56,712 nt of DNA from Oscillospiraceae bacterium (GTDB taxonomy: Bacteria; Bacillota; Clostridia; Oscillospirales; Oscillospiraceae), in contig JAFRIV010000003.1 in NCBI GenBank assembly GCA_017432615.1, positions 1 to 56,712 on the forward strand. The letters run 5' to 3'. Positions within the stretch are counted from its first letter, which is position 1, and every line of letters starts with the position of its first letter. The notes beneath the pieces are model-generated. The model was not told where the DNA came from. It was given only the letters and a program-made list of their open reading frames with translations, and ran no database searches. Both the position numbers and the translations under genes were made by a program. Below, piece by piece: positions 24,679 through 33,106 of the stretch.

Positions 24679-25266
24679 ATGGCAAAGCTGTATTTTAAAT
24701 ACGGTGCGATGGGGTCCTCCAAATCAGCCCAGGCGCTCATCACCAAATTCAACTATGAGGAACTGGGGATGTCGGTATGGCTGATCAAGCCCTCCATTGA
24801 CACCCGTGACGGGGCAGACGTCATCCGCAGCCGTATCGGGCTGGAAGCCAAAGCAAATGTCATCACGCCGGAAATGGATATTGCGGTTCAGTATGCCGAA
24901 GCGGGCCGCCATGATGTGATCATTGCCGACGAAGCACAGTTTTTTACCCCGGCTCAGATCGATCAGCTCCGCACCCTGGTGGATGAAGAAGATCTTCCGG
25001 TGCTGTGTTTCGGCCTGAGAACGGACTTTTTAACCCATTTCTTTCCCGGTGCACAGCGTCTCATGGAACTGGCGGATTCACTGACGGAGATCAAAACCGT
25101 CTGTGCCTGCGGCAGGAAAGCAACCGTCAACGCGCGGATAGACGAAAACGGAAAGATCGTGACCGAAGGCGGGCAGATCCTCCTCGGCGGGAATGACAGC
25201 TACATTGCCATGTGCCACCAGTGCTGGAAGAAAAAGATCCGCGAACAGCAGGCGATCCGAAACTGA
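24679..25266 (+). CDS. tdk: Thymidine kinase, type II
   Basis: 195 residues. P-loop GAMGSSKSAQAL near 9-20, DVIIADEAQFF with the catalytic Glu, then a lasso region with the zinc ligands CACGRK and CHQCWKK. It makes dTMP from thymidine. Its ATG abuts the udk stop codon with no gap; the ribosome site (gaaagggg) lies inside udk. Together with udk, deoD and the importer it completes a salvage set. Confidence 0.95.
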   Translation: MAKLYFKYGAMGSSKSAQALITKFNYEELGMSVWLIKPSIDTRDGADVIRSRIGLEAKANVITPEMDIAVQYAEAGRHDVIIADEAQFFTPAQIDQLRTLVDEEDLPVLCFGLRTDFLTHFFPGAQRLMELADSLTEIKTVCACGRKATVNARIDENGKIVTEGGQILLGGNDSYIAMCHQCWKKKIREQQAIRN

Positions 25267-25294
25267 CGGTTTTGCGGTTTTTTGCAAAAAAGTC

Positions 25295-25323
25295 TTGACA
25301 TCATCGGGCAATTCCTGTATATT
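25295..25323 (+). promoter_or_regulatory. Promoter of rplJ-rplL
   Basis: Perfect TTGACA (25295-25300), 17-base gap, TATATT (25318-25323). Confidence 0.85.
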
Positions 25324-25329
25324 ATTTTG

Positions 25330-25446
25330 GCGCTCCGAAGACAGCCGGTTCCCGCAGGGGGTAATTCCAGCCGAGGACATCAACAATTATTTTGTTTTTG
25401 ATTGTTTTTGTGCCTTTGCGTCTTTTCGGATGCAGAGGCTTTCTTT
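25330..25446 (+). promoter_or_regulatory. L10 leader with attenuator hairpin
   Basis: The segment with ccgaagacagccggt and taattccagccgagga (about 25336-25378) matches the conserved L10(L12)4-binding leader found before rplJ. It is followed by an 11-bp hairpin gcctttgcgtc/gatgcagaggc (25412-25439) and ttcttt, which looks like an intrinsic attenuator. Excess L10-L12 complex is known to bind this leader and shut off the operon. Confidence 0.85.
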
Positions 25447-25487
25447 ATGGGCGTACGGATTTATAGGTACGGAGGTGAAACACAAAA

Positions 25488-26030
25488 ATGCCAAATGCAA
25501 AGGTTCTCAGCGAGAAGCAGGCGGTCGTTGATGCACTGGTAGAACGCATCAAGGCTTCTTCGGCAGGTGTCCTGGTGGATTATAAGGGCATCACGGTTGA
25601 AGAAGATACGGCGTTGCGTACGGAAATGCGCAAGGACAATGTCCACTACACGGTCGTCAAGAATACGCTTGTCAGGCGGGCACTGGACAAAATGGAACTG
25701 AGCGGGCTGGACCATGTTCTGAACGGGACGACGTCTCTCGCCACAGCCGAAGAAGATCCCATTGCTCCGTTCCGCATCCTGAACGATTACAGCAAAAAGC
25801 TGGGCGATCGCTTCAACATCAAGGCAGCCTACATGGAAGGCAAGATCCTCGATGAAAACGAGATCGCAGAGATGGCTTCTCTGCCGTCCAAGAGTGCGCT
25901 GTATTCCAAGGTTCTCGGAACGATGATCGCACCCATTACAGGCCTGGCAGTCTGCCTTGGCCAGATCCTCGAGCAGAAGGGCGGCTCTATAGAGGCACCC
26001 GCCGCAGAGGAAGCTCCCGCAGAAGCATAA
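25488..26030 (+). CDS. rplJ: Ribosomal protein uL10
   Basis: 180 residues. N-terminal KQAVVDALVERIKASSAGVLVDYKGITVEE and VVKNTLVRRAL bind 23S rRNA. The C-terminal helix region (SALYSKVLGTMIAPITGLAVCLGQILEQKGG) docks L7/L12 dimers; the protein ends in an Ala/Glu-rich tail. ATG follows ggaggtgaaacacaaaa. Confidence 0.97.
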   Translation: MPNAKVLSEKQAVVDALVERIKASSAGVLVDYKGITVEEDTALRTEMRKDNVHYTVVKNTLVRRALDKMELSGLDHVLNGTTSLATAEEDPIAPFRILNDYSKKLGDRFNIKAAYMEGKILDENEIAEMASLPSKSALYSKVLGTMIAPITGLAVCLGQILEQKGGSIEAPAAEEAPAEA

Positions 26031-26076
26031 TCATTCTGCAACACTTATTTAAAAATTATAATTGGAGGATATTCTA

Positions 26077-26448
26077 ATGAGCGAAAAAATCGCAGCAATG
26101 ATCGAAGAGATCAAGGCTCTGTCCGTTCTTGAGCTTTCCGAGCTCGTTCATGCACTTGAAGATACTTTTGGCGTTTCCGCAGCAGCCGTGGCAGCCGGCC
26201 CCGCAGTAGCAGCAGCTGGCCCCGCAGTCGAAGAAAAGACCGAGTTTGATGTCATCCTCTCTGAGTTTGGTGCAGAGAAGATCAAGGTCATCAAGGAAGT
26301 CCGCGCCATCACCGGCCTGGGCCTTGCCGAAGCAAAGGCTCTTGTCGAGACCAAGGACGCCAAGATCAAGGAAGGCGTTTCCAAGGAAGATGCCGAAGCT
26401 CTCAAAGCTCAGCTCGAAGCTGTCGGCGCAAAGGTCGAAATCAAGTAA
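26077..26448 (+). CDS. rplL: Ribosomal protein bL12
   Basis: 123 residues. N-terminal dimer domain ([29 protein letters not shown]), an Ala/Pro/Gly hinge, and the factor-binding C-terminal domain ([35 protein letters not shown]). ATG 26077 follows ttggaggatattcta. It forms the ribosomal stalk with L10. Confidence 0.97.
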   Translation: MSEKIAAMIEEIKALSVLELSELVHALEDTFGVSAAAVAAGPAVAAAGPAVEEKTEFDVILSEFGAEKIKVIKEVRAITGLGLAEAKALVETKDAKIKEGVSKEDAEALKAQLEAVGAKVEIK

Positions 26449-26471
26449 GTTTTTCTTACGGAATATTGATC

Positions 26472-26505
26472 AAAAAAGCTGTCTCGATCATGAGGCAGCT
26501 TTTTT
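26472..26505 (+). terminator. Terminator of rplJ-rplL, shared with dus
   Basis: AAAAAAGCTGTCTC pairs with GAGGCAGCTTTTTT with one G-U. It abuts the minus-strand dus stop codon and works for both directions. Confidence 0.88.
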
Positions 26506-27490
26506 AATCTCCGGATTCTTTTTCCTCCGGGGTAAAGGCATTGCCGGCATCAAACTTGCCGGAGGCAAAAAGCAGCGCCGTCGCGGTGCGGTAATCCGGC
26601 AGGGCCCTGGCTTTCAGGATGGCCTTATGTTCTTTTTTGCAGTCGGTAAACATGCAGTGCATATAATACCAGAGATGCTTCATTCGCTCCAGGGCAAAAG
26701 GATGGCTCAACCCGTTTTGCAGATACGCATCCAGTAGGGCATCATGAAAAACGGAGAATTCTTCTGCCTTCAGCGGCGTTCCCCCTTCCAGGGTGCGCAC
26801 CAGCGCGGGGTTGGCGATGAGGCCCCGCCCAACCATAATGCTCGCCGTTTCCGGGGCGGCGGCTGTCAGAACGGCAAGATCACGCGGAGAAAAAATATTG
26901 CCGTTATAGCTTACCGGAAAAGGGCATTCTTTTACTGCGGCGGCAAACCCGGCAACATCCGGTTTGCTGCGATAATACCCTTCTCTGGCCCGTGCATGGA
27001 TGATCAGGCGAGAGAGCGGATACTTGCAGTATATGGCCAGAATGGAAGGAAATTCCTCCGTAGTCTGGACCCCCATTCTGGTTTTAATGCTGATGCGCAA
27101 GCCGGTTTGCTCTGCATGGGCAAACACCTTGTCAAGCAGCTGATCCAGTGCGTTCAGGTCTGTCAGCATGCCGGCGCCTTTGTGTTTGGCAAATACCGTG
27201 CCGGACGGGCAGCCGATATTTAAATTTATCTCCGGAAATCCGAGGGCGGACAGCTTGTCTGCCGTGGCACAAAATGGTTCCGGGCGATTTACCAGCAGCT
27301 GCGGGATCACGCAGAGGCCTTCTTTCCGGTCTGCTGTCAGCTCCTGCAGATATTTTGCCTTGAAGCTGCCGGTGGTGTCAGGGGCGATAAACGGGGTGTA
27401 ATACTCCTTTATGCCCGGAAAGTATCTGGCATGCAAAATGCGATAGAGGGCATAGGTGATGCCTTCCATCGGCGCAAAGAGAACGTCCAT
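26504..27490 (-). CDS. tRNA-dihydrouridine synthase
   Basis: 328 residues. FMN-dependent TIM barrel: LFAPMEGIT, PEINLNIGCPSGTVFAKHKGAGML (with the conserved active-site Cys), SIKTRMGV, LIIHARAREGYYRSKPD, VSYNGNIFS and ASIMVGRGLIANPAL. It reduces specific uridines in tRNA D-loops. ATG 27490 has aaaggagagg 6 bases upstream. The gene starts 16 bases after the MATE gene ends, so they share a transcript. Which Dus class it belongs to cannot be told here. Confidence 0.93.
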   Translation of the reverse strand: MDVLFAPMEGITYALYRILHARYFPGIKEYYTPFIAPDTTGSFKAKYLQELTADRKEGLCVIPQLLVNRPEPFCATADKLSALGFPEINLNIGCPSGTVFAKHKGAGMLTDLNALDQLLDKVFAHAEQTGLRISIKTRMGVQTTEEFPSILAIYCKYPLSRLIIHARAREGYYRSKPDVAGFAAAVKECPFPVSYNGNIFSPRDLAVLTAAAPETASIMVGRGLIANPALVRTLEGGTPLKAEEFSVFHDALLDAYLQNGLSHPFALERMKHLWYYMHCMFTDCKKEHKAILKARALPDYRTATALLFASGKFDAGNAFTPEEKESGD

Positions 27491-27505
27491 GATCAACCTC
27501 TCCTT

Positions 27506-28891
27506 TTACTCCAGTTCCGTCCGCCACCGGCCGAAGCGGAAATACAGCCGGAAAAGAACGAGCAGCAGCATGTTGTCGGCAATCATGCAGGCCCAGGCAG
27601 AAACAAGGCCGAAGCCGAAAAACCGGATACAGCACCAGGTCCCTGCGATGCGTATGCCCCACATGCACAAAATATTGAACAGAAAAGGCATCCGCGTCTG
27701 ACCGGCACCCTGCAGCATGCCTTCTGTCACAATGGAGATGCCGTAGAACGGTTCGGACAGCGCCACCATGCGCAGCACCGTGCTGCTCAATGCAATGACT
27801 GCGCTGTCAGGAGAAAACAGCCCTGCCATGAACGGGGCGAACAGGAACAGAAGCGTGCCGGTGACAAGCATCAGCGACACTTCGATCACCAGGATCACGG
27901 CCGCCATTTCATTCATGCGGCGGCTGTCCTTTGCACCGATGGCATTGCCGGTCAGTGTTGCGGCGGCGGACATCATACCGTATCCGGGGATATAAAACGC
28001 TGATTCGACCGTATTGGCAATGGTATGAGCCGCTGTGGAGACCTGTCCGAGAGAATTGATCATCGAGGCAAATACCACATACCCGAGAGAAGTGCAGAAT
28101 CGCTGCAGCATATTCGGGATGGCGACGCGAAGGCAGGGGATGAGGATCGCCCGGTCAGGCATCAGTGATCTGCCTCTCGGGGACACCTCTTTGTGATGCC
28201 AGAGTGCCCGTGTGATCAGGATCCCGCCGAGGGTGATGGAGGCGGCGCTGGCAATGGCTGCCCCCCGGATACCCAGCCCTGCGCCGTAGAGCGGCAGTGT
28301 GATACCGAGGACGGGAACGGACCTGACGGGATAGATCAGCAGAAAATTCAATATGATATTTGTGCAGTTTACCCCGATACCGACGCGCATCGGGGTTTTT
28401 GTATCTCCCGTAGCACGCAGGATCGTTCCGAAGATGATCTGTGCCGTGCGCGGCAGCATCGGCAGATAGAGGATAAAAAAGTAGGAAGCGGCCAGCGGGC
28501 GGATCTCCGGGCTGACCTTCATCCATCCCGGGACATATCGGCTCAGAGATAGCGTGACGGCGGTGAGCACACTGCCGACCAGCAGCACCAGCAGCACAGC
28601 CTGGGCGCTCGCCCGCGCAGCACGCTCTTTTTCTTTTGCGCCGTAGGCTTTGGCTATGTAGGAAAGAAACCCGATGCCGAGGGCTGATACACTTGAACCC
28701 ACCAGCCAGTTGACGGTGGTCGTTGACCCGACGGCCGCCGTGGCACGCGTCCCGAGTGCACCGACCATAGCGGTGTCGATATATTGAACGGCGGTATCCA
28801 TCAGCTCCTGGAGCATCGTCGGCCAGGCCAGAGAAAACACCACCGGGATCAGGCTCGTATTCAGGTAAAAATGAGCGGAACGATTGCGCAT
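27506..28891 (-). CDS. MATE family efflux transporter
   Basis: 461 residues with twelve membrane segments, the normal length. The two halves each begin with the MATE pattern (SLIPVVFSLAWPTMLQELMDTAVQYIDTAMVGALG; ILIPCLRVAIPNMLQRFCTSLGYVVFASMINSLG). It probably exports drugs or metabolites driven by Na+ or H+. The ATG at 28891 lies past the promoter (28931-28959); the longer frame to 29023 would start upstream of it. The ribosome site gggag is about 10 bases away. Confidence 0.92.
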   Translation of the reverse strand: MRNRSAHFYLNTSLIPVVFSLAWPTMLQELMDTAVQYIDTAMVGALGTRATAAVGSTTTVNWLVGSSVSALGIGFLSYIAKAYGAKEKERAARASAQAVLLVLLVGSVLTAVTLSLSRYVPGWMKVSPEIRPLAASYFFILYLPMLPRTAQIIFGTILRATGDTKTPMRVGIGVNCTNIILNFLLIYPVRSVPVLGITLPLYGAGLGIRGAAIASAASITLGGILITRALWHHKEVSPRGRSLMPDRAILIPCLRVAIPNMLQRFCTSLGYVVFASMINSLGQVSTAAHTIANTVESAFYIPGYGMMSAAATLTGNAIGAKDSRRMNEMAAVILVIEVSLMLVTGTLLFLFAPFMAGLFSPDSAVIALSSTVLRMVALSEPFYGISIVTEGMLQGAGQTRMPFLFNILCMWGIRIAGTWCCIRFFGFGLVSAWACMIADNMLLLVLFRLYFRFGRWRTELE

Positions 28892-28930
28892 GGACAGAAA
28901 TACTCCCGTGTATTTGCAGAGGATCACCGT

Positions 28931-28959
28931 AGTATATCGCATTCCGGGCAAAGCCGCAA
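28931..28959 (-). promoter_or_regulatory. Promoter of the MATE-dus operon
   Basis: Minus strand TTGCGG (28954-28959), 17-base gap, TATACT (28931-28936). Confidence 0.6.
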
Positions 28960-29054
28960 GGATAAGAATACCTGCGGGGGTGTTCCATCGTAAAACATAC
29001 CTTGGCGGGGGCGCTTTTTGCATATAAGGACTGGCAGGGATCGTACAGGCATGT

Positions 29055-29060
29055 TATAAT
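29055..29060 (+). promoter_or_regulatory. -10 element upstream of mntP
   Basis: Perfect TATAAT at 29055-29060; the -35 (tggcag at 29032-29037) is poor, so an activator may be needed. Confidence 0.4.
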
Positions 29061-29117
29061 AATCAAATACTTCTATAGTGGCATAATATCTCCGATTACA
29101 GCAGAGGGGAAAGAATT

Positions 29118-29141
29118 ATGAAGATCATAAATTTGGAATGA
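29118..29141 (+). CDS. Possible 7-codon leader peptide before mntP
   Basis: ATG AAG ATC ATA AAT TTG GAA TGA, preceded by gagggga at 8 bases, inside the mntP leader. It would encode MKIINLE. It could be chance; the ribosome site is the only support. Confidence 0.2.
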   Translation: MKIINLE

Positions 29142-29184
29142 CGTATTGCCTGTAAATCAAGCAGAAATTGGGGAGAAAATCCAT

Positions 29185-29775
29185 ATGCATACGCTTGTTT
29201 CTTTTGTTATCAACAGCATTCTGCTGGGTGTGGGCCTCGCGATGGATGCCTTTTCGGTGTCGATGGCCAACGGCCTGAATGCGCCGAAGATGTCCCGCAG
29301 CATGAAGATCATGATTCCGCTGACGTTTGCGGTGTTTCAGTTTCTGATGCCTGTGATCGGCTGGTTTTGCGTGCGAAGTGTCGCAGAGGCTTTTGCCTCT
29401 TTTCAGCGGGCTATCCCATGGATCGCACTGGTGCTGCTCCTGTTCATCGGAGGAAAGATGCTGATCGAAGGGATCCGCGGCGGAGATGCAGAGCGTGCGG
29501 ATGCTGACCTGAAACCCGGCGCATTGCTGATACAGGGCGTGGCTACCTCCATTGATGCACTGTCTGTGGGCTTCACCATTGCGGAATATCCTATTGCACA
29601 GGCTCTGGCTGCCGGGCTCATGATCGGAGGGGTAACTTTTGTGATTTGTTCCTGCGGGCTGCGCATCGGCCAGCGCTTCGGTACCCGCCTTGCCGGGAAA
29701 GCCTCCGTTCTGGGCGGCTTGATCCTGATCGGTATCGGTATTGAGATCTTCGTTACCGGTGTCCTTGGCGGCTGA
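29185..29775 (+). CDS. mntP: Manganese efflux pump MntP
   Basis: 196 residues with six membrane segments in two repeats. GVGLAMDAFSVSMANGLN and GVATSIDALSVGFTIAEYP carry the paired membrane Asp residues that define the family. It exports Mn2+. The ATG at 29185 has gggag 9 bases upstream. The yybP-ykoY Mn riboswitch often found before this gene was looked for in 29060-29184 and not seen. Confidence 0.93.
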   Translation: MHTLVSFVINSILLGVGLAMDAFSVSMANGLNAPKMSRSMKIMIPLTFAVFQFLMPVIGWFCVRSVAEAFASFQRAIPWIALVLLLFIGGKMLIEGIRGGDAERADADLKPGALLIQGVATSIDALSVGFTIAEYPIAQALAAGLMIGGVTFVICSCGLRIGQRFGTRLAGKASVLGGLILIGIGIEIFVTGVLGG

Positions 29776-29913
29776 AGTTGCGTAAACGGTCATCAGAGCC
29801 CGAATGTGTCGTGGATATCTGCCCGGAAAGGAAAGAAAACAGGGTTCACACGCTTTTGGCAGCTCATCGTGACAGGGCTTTCATCATAATCGAACAAATG
29901 TAAGCCGCTGCCA

Positions 29914-29942
29914 AATCATCCTTGACGCGTCTTGGGATGATT
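29914..29942. promoter_or_regulatory. Inverted repeat over the promoter region of the YwaF-like gene
   Basis: AATCATCC (29914-29921) and GGATGATT (29935-29942), spacer 13 bases. A TTGACG -35 candidate (29922-29927) sits in the spacer; possible -10 boxes lie at 29942-29953. Nothing else was seen in 29776-30004. Confidence 0.4.
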
Positions 29943-30004
29943 ATGTCTTATAGAACAAGACTTAAAAAACATAAGAATAGATCGGACTTTTAGGAGGTGA
30001 TCTG

Positions 30005-30799
30005 ATGCAGACGGATTTCTGGGTCATGAGACCATTCAACGCGGTTTTCTTTTCTTCGTTCGCCGTTTTCCTCTTTCTGCTCGGCACTGCCAGCATTCTT
30101 CTGCGCAAAAAAAGGGAAAGAACAAAGGACATTGTTTTGATCACTGCCTGTATCATTACTCTGATCGGCTTTGTCTTATACAAGTATTCCCTTTCCCGTG
30201 ACAGTGAGTACAATATCATTACCGCGAATATGGGCGGCTTCAACTGGTGGGGAGAACTTCCGCTGCACCTCTGCAACATCAATATGATTCTGATCCCGAT
30301 TGCCGTCTGGAAAAAAAATCGGCCGCTGTCTTGCTTTTGTTTTTTCCTCGGACCGCTTGGAGCGCTGATGGCGCTTGTTATGCCGGGAAATGGTTTCGAC
30401 GGGTATTCTCTGTTTTTGCCTCGTATGCTGGGATACTATGGTACACATTTTATGATTGTGATCGAGGGGCTTGCTCTTGTCACTTTTGGTATTTTCCGTC
30501 CAAAGCTCCGCGACCTTCCAAGAGCGATTCTGGCTGCATTGCTGATTACCTTTGCCGTCTTCTGCATTAATCTGCTGCTTCGATGGAGCGGGCTGCATCC
30601 AAAAGCGAACTACTTCTACTCCGTGGAAACGGAAGGAAACGTTCTTCTGGAATTATTTTATAAATGGATTCCTGTTCCATTCCTTTATCTTATGCCGAGC
30701 ACCGTCATTCTTGGTGTATATATGCTGATCATAACGCTGCCGCTTGAACTCATAGATCGAAGAAAGGAAAAAAAGGAGCAAGAGGCTAAAAACGGGTAA
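30005..30799 (+). CDS. YwaF-like integral membrane protein
   Basis: 264 residues, about seven membrane helices, basic C-terminus (RRKEKKEQEAKNG) in the cytosol. The GGFNWWGELPLHLCNINMILIPIA segment, followed by FLGPLGALMALVMP and GYYGTHFMIVIEG, is the family hallmark. The function of this family in bacteria is not established. ATG follows taggaggtgatctg. It stands alone, with a convergent gene downstream and no clear terminator between them. Confidence 0.82.
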   Translation: MQTDFWVMRPFNAVFFSSFAVFLFLLGTASILLRKKRERTKDIVLITACIITLIGFVLYKYSLSRDSEYNIITANMGGFNWWGELPLHLCNINMILIPIAVWKKNRPLSCFCFFLGPLGALMALVMPGNGFDGYSLFLPRMLGYYGTHFMIVIEGLALVTFGIFRPKLRDLPRAILAALLITFAVFCINLLLRWSGLHPKANYFYSVETEGNVLLELFYKWIPVPFLYLMPSTVILGVYMLIITLPLELIDRRKEKKEQEAKNG

Positions 30800-30951
30800 G
30801 AGTCCGATCATTTTTTCAGCCAGAGGAGAACCGCGCCGTCGGGTATCTCGACAATGGACTGCCGAGAGAGTCGAGTATCTTCCGTCAATCACAGGCAAGT
30901 TTTTTGCTCTGTGCTCAAAACGATGGTGCGGGAGGTCTGTTTTGCAGGTTA

Positions 30952-31557
30952 TCACACTTTCCTGATAAGGAAATCGCAGCGTTCAGCTCCTTTGCCGAGA
31001 GTACCGGTCCGTTCAAATTTCAGCCCCGGCAGGTTCCCGTATGTTCGATCATCATTTTCACAGAATATTTTAGTCAGTTCCGGGCAGCCGAGTTCCGTGA
31101 AGTATTGGTTATAAGGGCAGGCTACTATGTTCATCCTGTATTTTCCTTTTTCTTTTGGATAGAATATGTTCCTGAAACCGTTGCCGGGGCCGAAAACCTT
31201 TTTCGTCAGTGGATCCCAGACAGTCACAAACAGGTTGCGCATACCGGGGATCTTCATCATTTTCTGAAGCTTCTTCGCAATTTCCGCACACCCTTTGACG
31301 GCAGAATCTTCGATCACCCGGTATGCCTTTTCCGCACCGACTGCGTCCTTAAGGGTCAGATATACTGCCGCCGCCGGGAAGATTCGGTCACGGGTGTGCA
31401 TCTTCATTCCCTTTGGCAGGGAACGGTACCGATTCAGGATCGTATCCAGTTTTTCCGTTGCTTTTTGCCAAAGAGCATCGCTCTGCTCCACGGACATGAT
31501 CCTGTCCATCTCAGCCTTATATACGCCCTTTTTCTGTAGTATCTCTTTCGCTGTCAT
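30952..31557 (-). CDS. Thiazoline-carboxylate (ATC) hydrolase-like protein
   Basis: 201 residues. The C-terminal part (IVACPYNQYFTELGCPELTKIFCENDDRTYGNLPGLKFERTGTLGKGAERCDFLI) matches the L-2-amino-thiazoline-4-carboxylate hydrolase family pattern, with conserved cysteines and a DD pair. The founding enzyme opens the ring of ATC on the way to cysteine, but most clostridial members have not been tested. No ATC racemase or carbamoylcysteine hydrolase lies nearby, so the true substrate may differ. ATG follows ggaaggag at 8 bases. Confidence 0.75.
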   Translation of the reverse strand: MTAKEILQKKGVYKAEMDRIMSVEQSDALWQKATEKLDTILNRYRSLPKGMKMHTRDRIFPAAAVYLTLKDAVGAEKAYRVIEDSAVKGCAEIAKKLQKMMKIPGMRNLFVTVWDPLTKKVFGPGNGFRNIFYPKEKGKYRMNIVACPYNQYFTELGCPELTKIFCENDDRTYGNLPGLKFERTGTLGKGAERCDFLIRKV

Positions 31558-31927
31558 TCTGTTGTTCTCCTTCCGGTATGCAGGTTATCTGCCGGACAGA
31601 TCGGCATGAATGGATAGTACACCATTTTCTTTGCGATCGGCTTCCTAGTGCAGATCAGTTAGCAAAATCTAACCACTCTTGATTATATTCCCGCGCAGGC
31701 AGAAAAGCAAGGTGGTAATTTCATCCTCCTGCAAGTTGATCCTTTGCCTTAATTTGTCAAGGGGAGATCCAAAGGATGACGTTAAATATTTTTTCTTTTG
31801 CCCTGCTGCGCTGCGGTTGCGGAATGATTTTGCCTCCGATATGAAAACAGTCAAGTACGATTCGGCTATTCGTACTTGACTGTTTCTCCTGTATAACGGT
31901 AAACGATACAGATTCGTCCCGCAGCGT
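31558..31927. other. Gene-free interval before the DUF4349 gene
   Basis: No reading frame here has a ribosome site and protein-like composition. It holds a short inverted repeat GTTAG-caaaat-CTAAC (31658-31673) and the terminator at 31845-31885. I see nothing else. Confidence 0.6.
31845..31885 (-). terminator. Terminator of the DUF4349 gene
   Basis: Perfect 16-bp stem AAACAGTCAAGTACGA / TCGTACTTGACTGTTT, 9-base loop; the minus-strand continuation is ttttcat. It may act in both directions. Confidence 0.82.
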
Positions 31928-32995
31928 TTATTCTTTTCCTTTCTCCTCCGCCTTGGCAGCAAGTCTGGCGGCTTTTTCTTCCGCTTTGGCGCGGCGCCGT
32001 TCCAGTCGTTTCGGAGAGCGGAGCACCCGCCGGATGATGAGGATCAGCATAATAAGCAGCAGAAGCAGGAAAGCCAGTACCGGCAAAGCTTCCACAAAAT
32101 CTACAAACAGATCTGCCAGGGCTTCCAGCCCGGATGCAAAGGCTTCCGAAAGCCGCTCGCCGTAGGTGCGCTGCTTTGCAGGGGTGTATTCACTCACTTC
32201 ATTCACCGTCAGGCGGATGGTAGACCAGCTCACCCGTCTGTCCCAGCCGCGAAGCGAAGTCTGCAGGCTCTCGATCCGATAGCGTACGTCGGTCAGTTCC
32301 GCTTCCACTTCGATCACATCAGAAACGGTTTCCGCCTTGTCCAGCAGTGCCAGAAGGCGCTGTTCCTGAGCCTCATACGTGGTGAGGCGTGCCTGGGTAT
32401 CATAATACTGCGAGGTTACATTTTCGGTATATACGTGGCTGTACGGCACATTGCCGAGAGAAGACAGCGCATTCATCATCTCGGAAAATTTTCCGTTGGG
32501 CACACGCACTGTATAATTGGCAGTGCGGTTTGTCTTCGTTCCGCGGGAGATGTTGGAATACTTGGCCCCGTTCACACTGCTGGATTCTATCCATCCCCCA
32601 TAGGTGTCGATCATGGTATCCAGTGCGGAGACAGTGTCATCAAAAGCCGTGGTTTCGACCGTTGCCTCGGCAGAATAGATGATCTTTTCCGGGTTGATAT
32701 CGCCGGTGTCGTCTTTTACGGTGCCGCCTTCTCCGCTGCCGGAGGTTTTTGAAGTGGTGACAGCAGAGGAGTTTCCGCTGTTGGCCGAGGCGTACAGCGC
32801 CGTGGGGGCCAGTCCCCCGTACGCTTCGTCAGCTACCGCTTCCGCATCATAATCATAGGAATAACCGGAATAATAGTCAGAAACATAGGCGGCTTCCTCT
32901 GGCTGTCTCGAGGAGGAGGAATTGCCGCAGGCGCAGAGAGACAGCGCCATCAGGATACACAGCGCGAGGACAAGCAGTTTTTTCCCGTTTTTCAT
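31928..32995 (-). CDS. DUF4349 lipoprotein
   Basis: 355 residues. Lipoprotein signal with lipobox LCAC near residue 19-22, then a Ser/Glu-rich linker. The DUF4349 core runs from IYSAEATVETTAFDDTVSALDTMIDTYGGWIESSS through RTANYTVRVPNGKFSEMMNAL, with a coiled coil (RLTTYEAQEQRLLALLDKAETVSDVIEVEAELTDVRYRIESLQTSL). A C-terminal membrane helix and basic tail follow, so both ends are held at the membrane. The role is unknown; the shape suggests an envelope sensor or scaffold. ATG 32995 follows aaaaaggag. Confidence 0.87.
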   Translation of the reverse strand: MKNGKKLLVLALCILMALSLCACGNSSSSRQPEEAAYVSDYYSGYSYDYDAEAVADEAYGGLAPTALYASANSGNSSAVTTSKTSGSGEGGTVKDDTGDINPEKIIYSAEATVETTAFDDTVSALDTMIDTYGGWIESSSVNGAKYSNISRGTKTNRTANYTVRVPNGKFSEMMNALSSLGNVPYSHVYTENVTSQYYDTQARLTTYEAQEQRLLALLDKAETVSDVIEVEAELTDVRYRIESLQTSLRGWDRRVSWSTIRLTVNEVSEYTPAKQRTYGERLSEAFASGLEALADLFVDFVEALPVLAFLLLLLIMLILIIRRVLRSPKRLERRRAKAEEKAARLAAKAEEKGKE

Positions 32996-33040
32996 AATAC
33001 CGTTCTCCTTTTTATGTTTGTGTTTTTTCCTGCTTTTTAG

Positions 33041-33070
33041 TTTATACGGAAACACCGGAACAGATGTAAA
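33041..33070 (-). promoter_or_regulatory. Promoter of the DUF4349 gene
   Basis: Minus strand TTTACA (33065-33070), 18-base gap, TATAAA (33041-33046). Confidence 0.65.
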
Positions 33071-33106
33071 GAAAACGTGACAGGGATGTAAACAAACAAT
33101 AAACGC

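Noticed and set aside
31669-31962. 97-codon minus-strand frame between the ATC hydrolase-like and DUF4349 genes
   Set aside because: No ribosome site, it crosses the terminator hairpin and overlaps the end of the DUF4349 gene.
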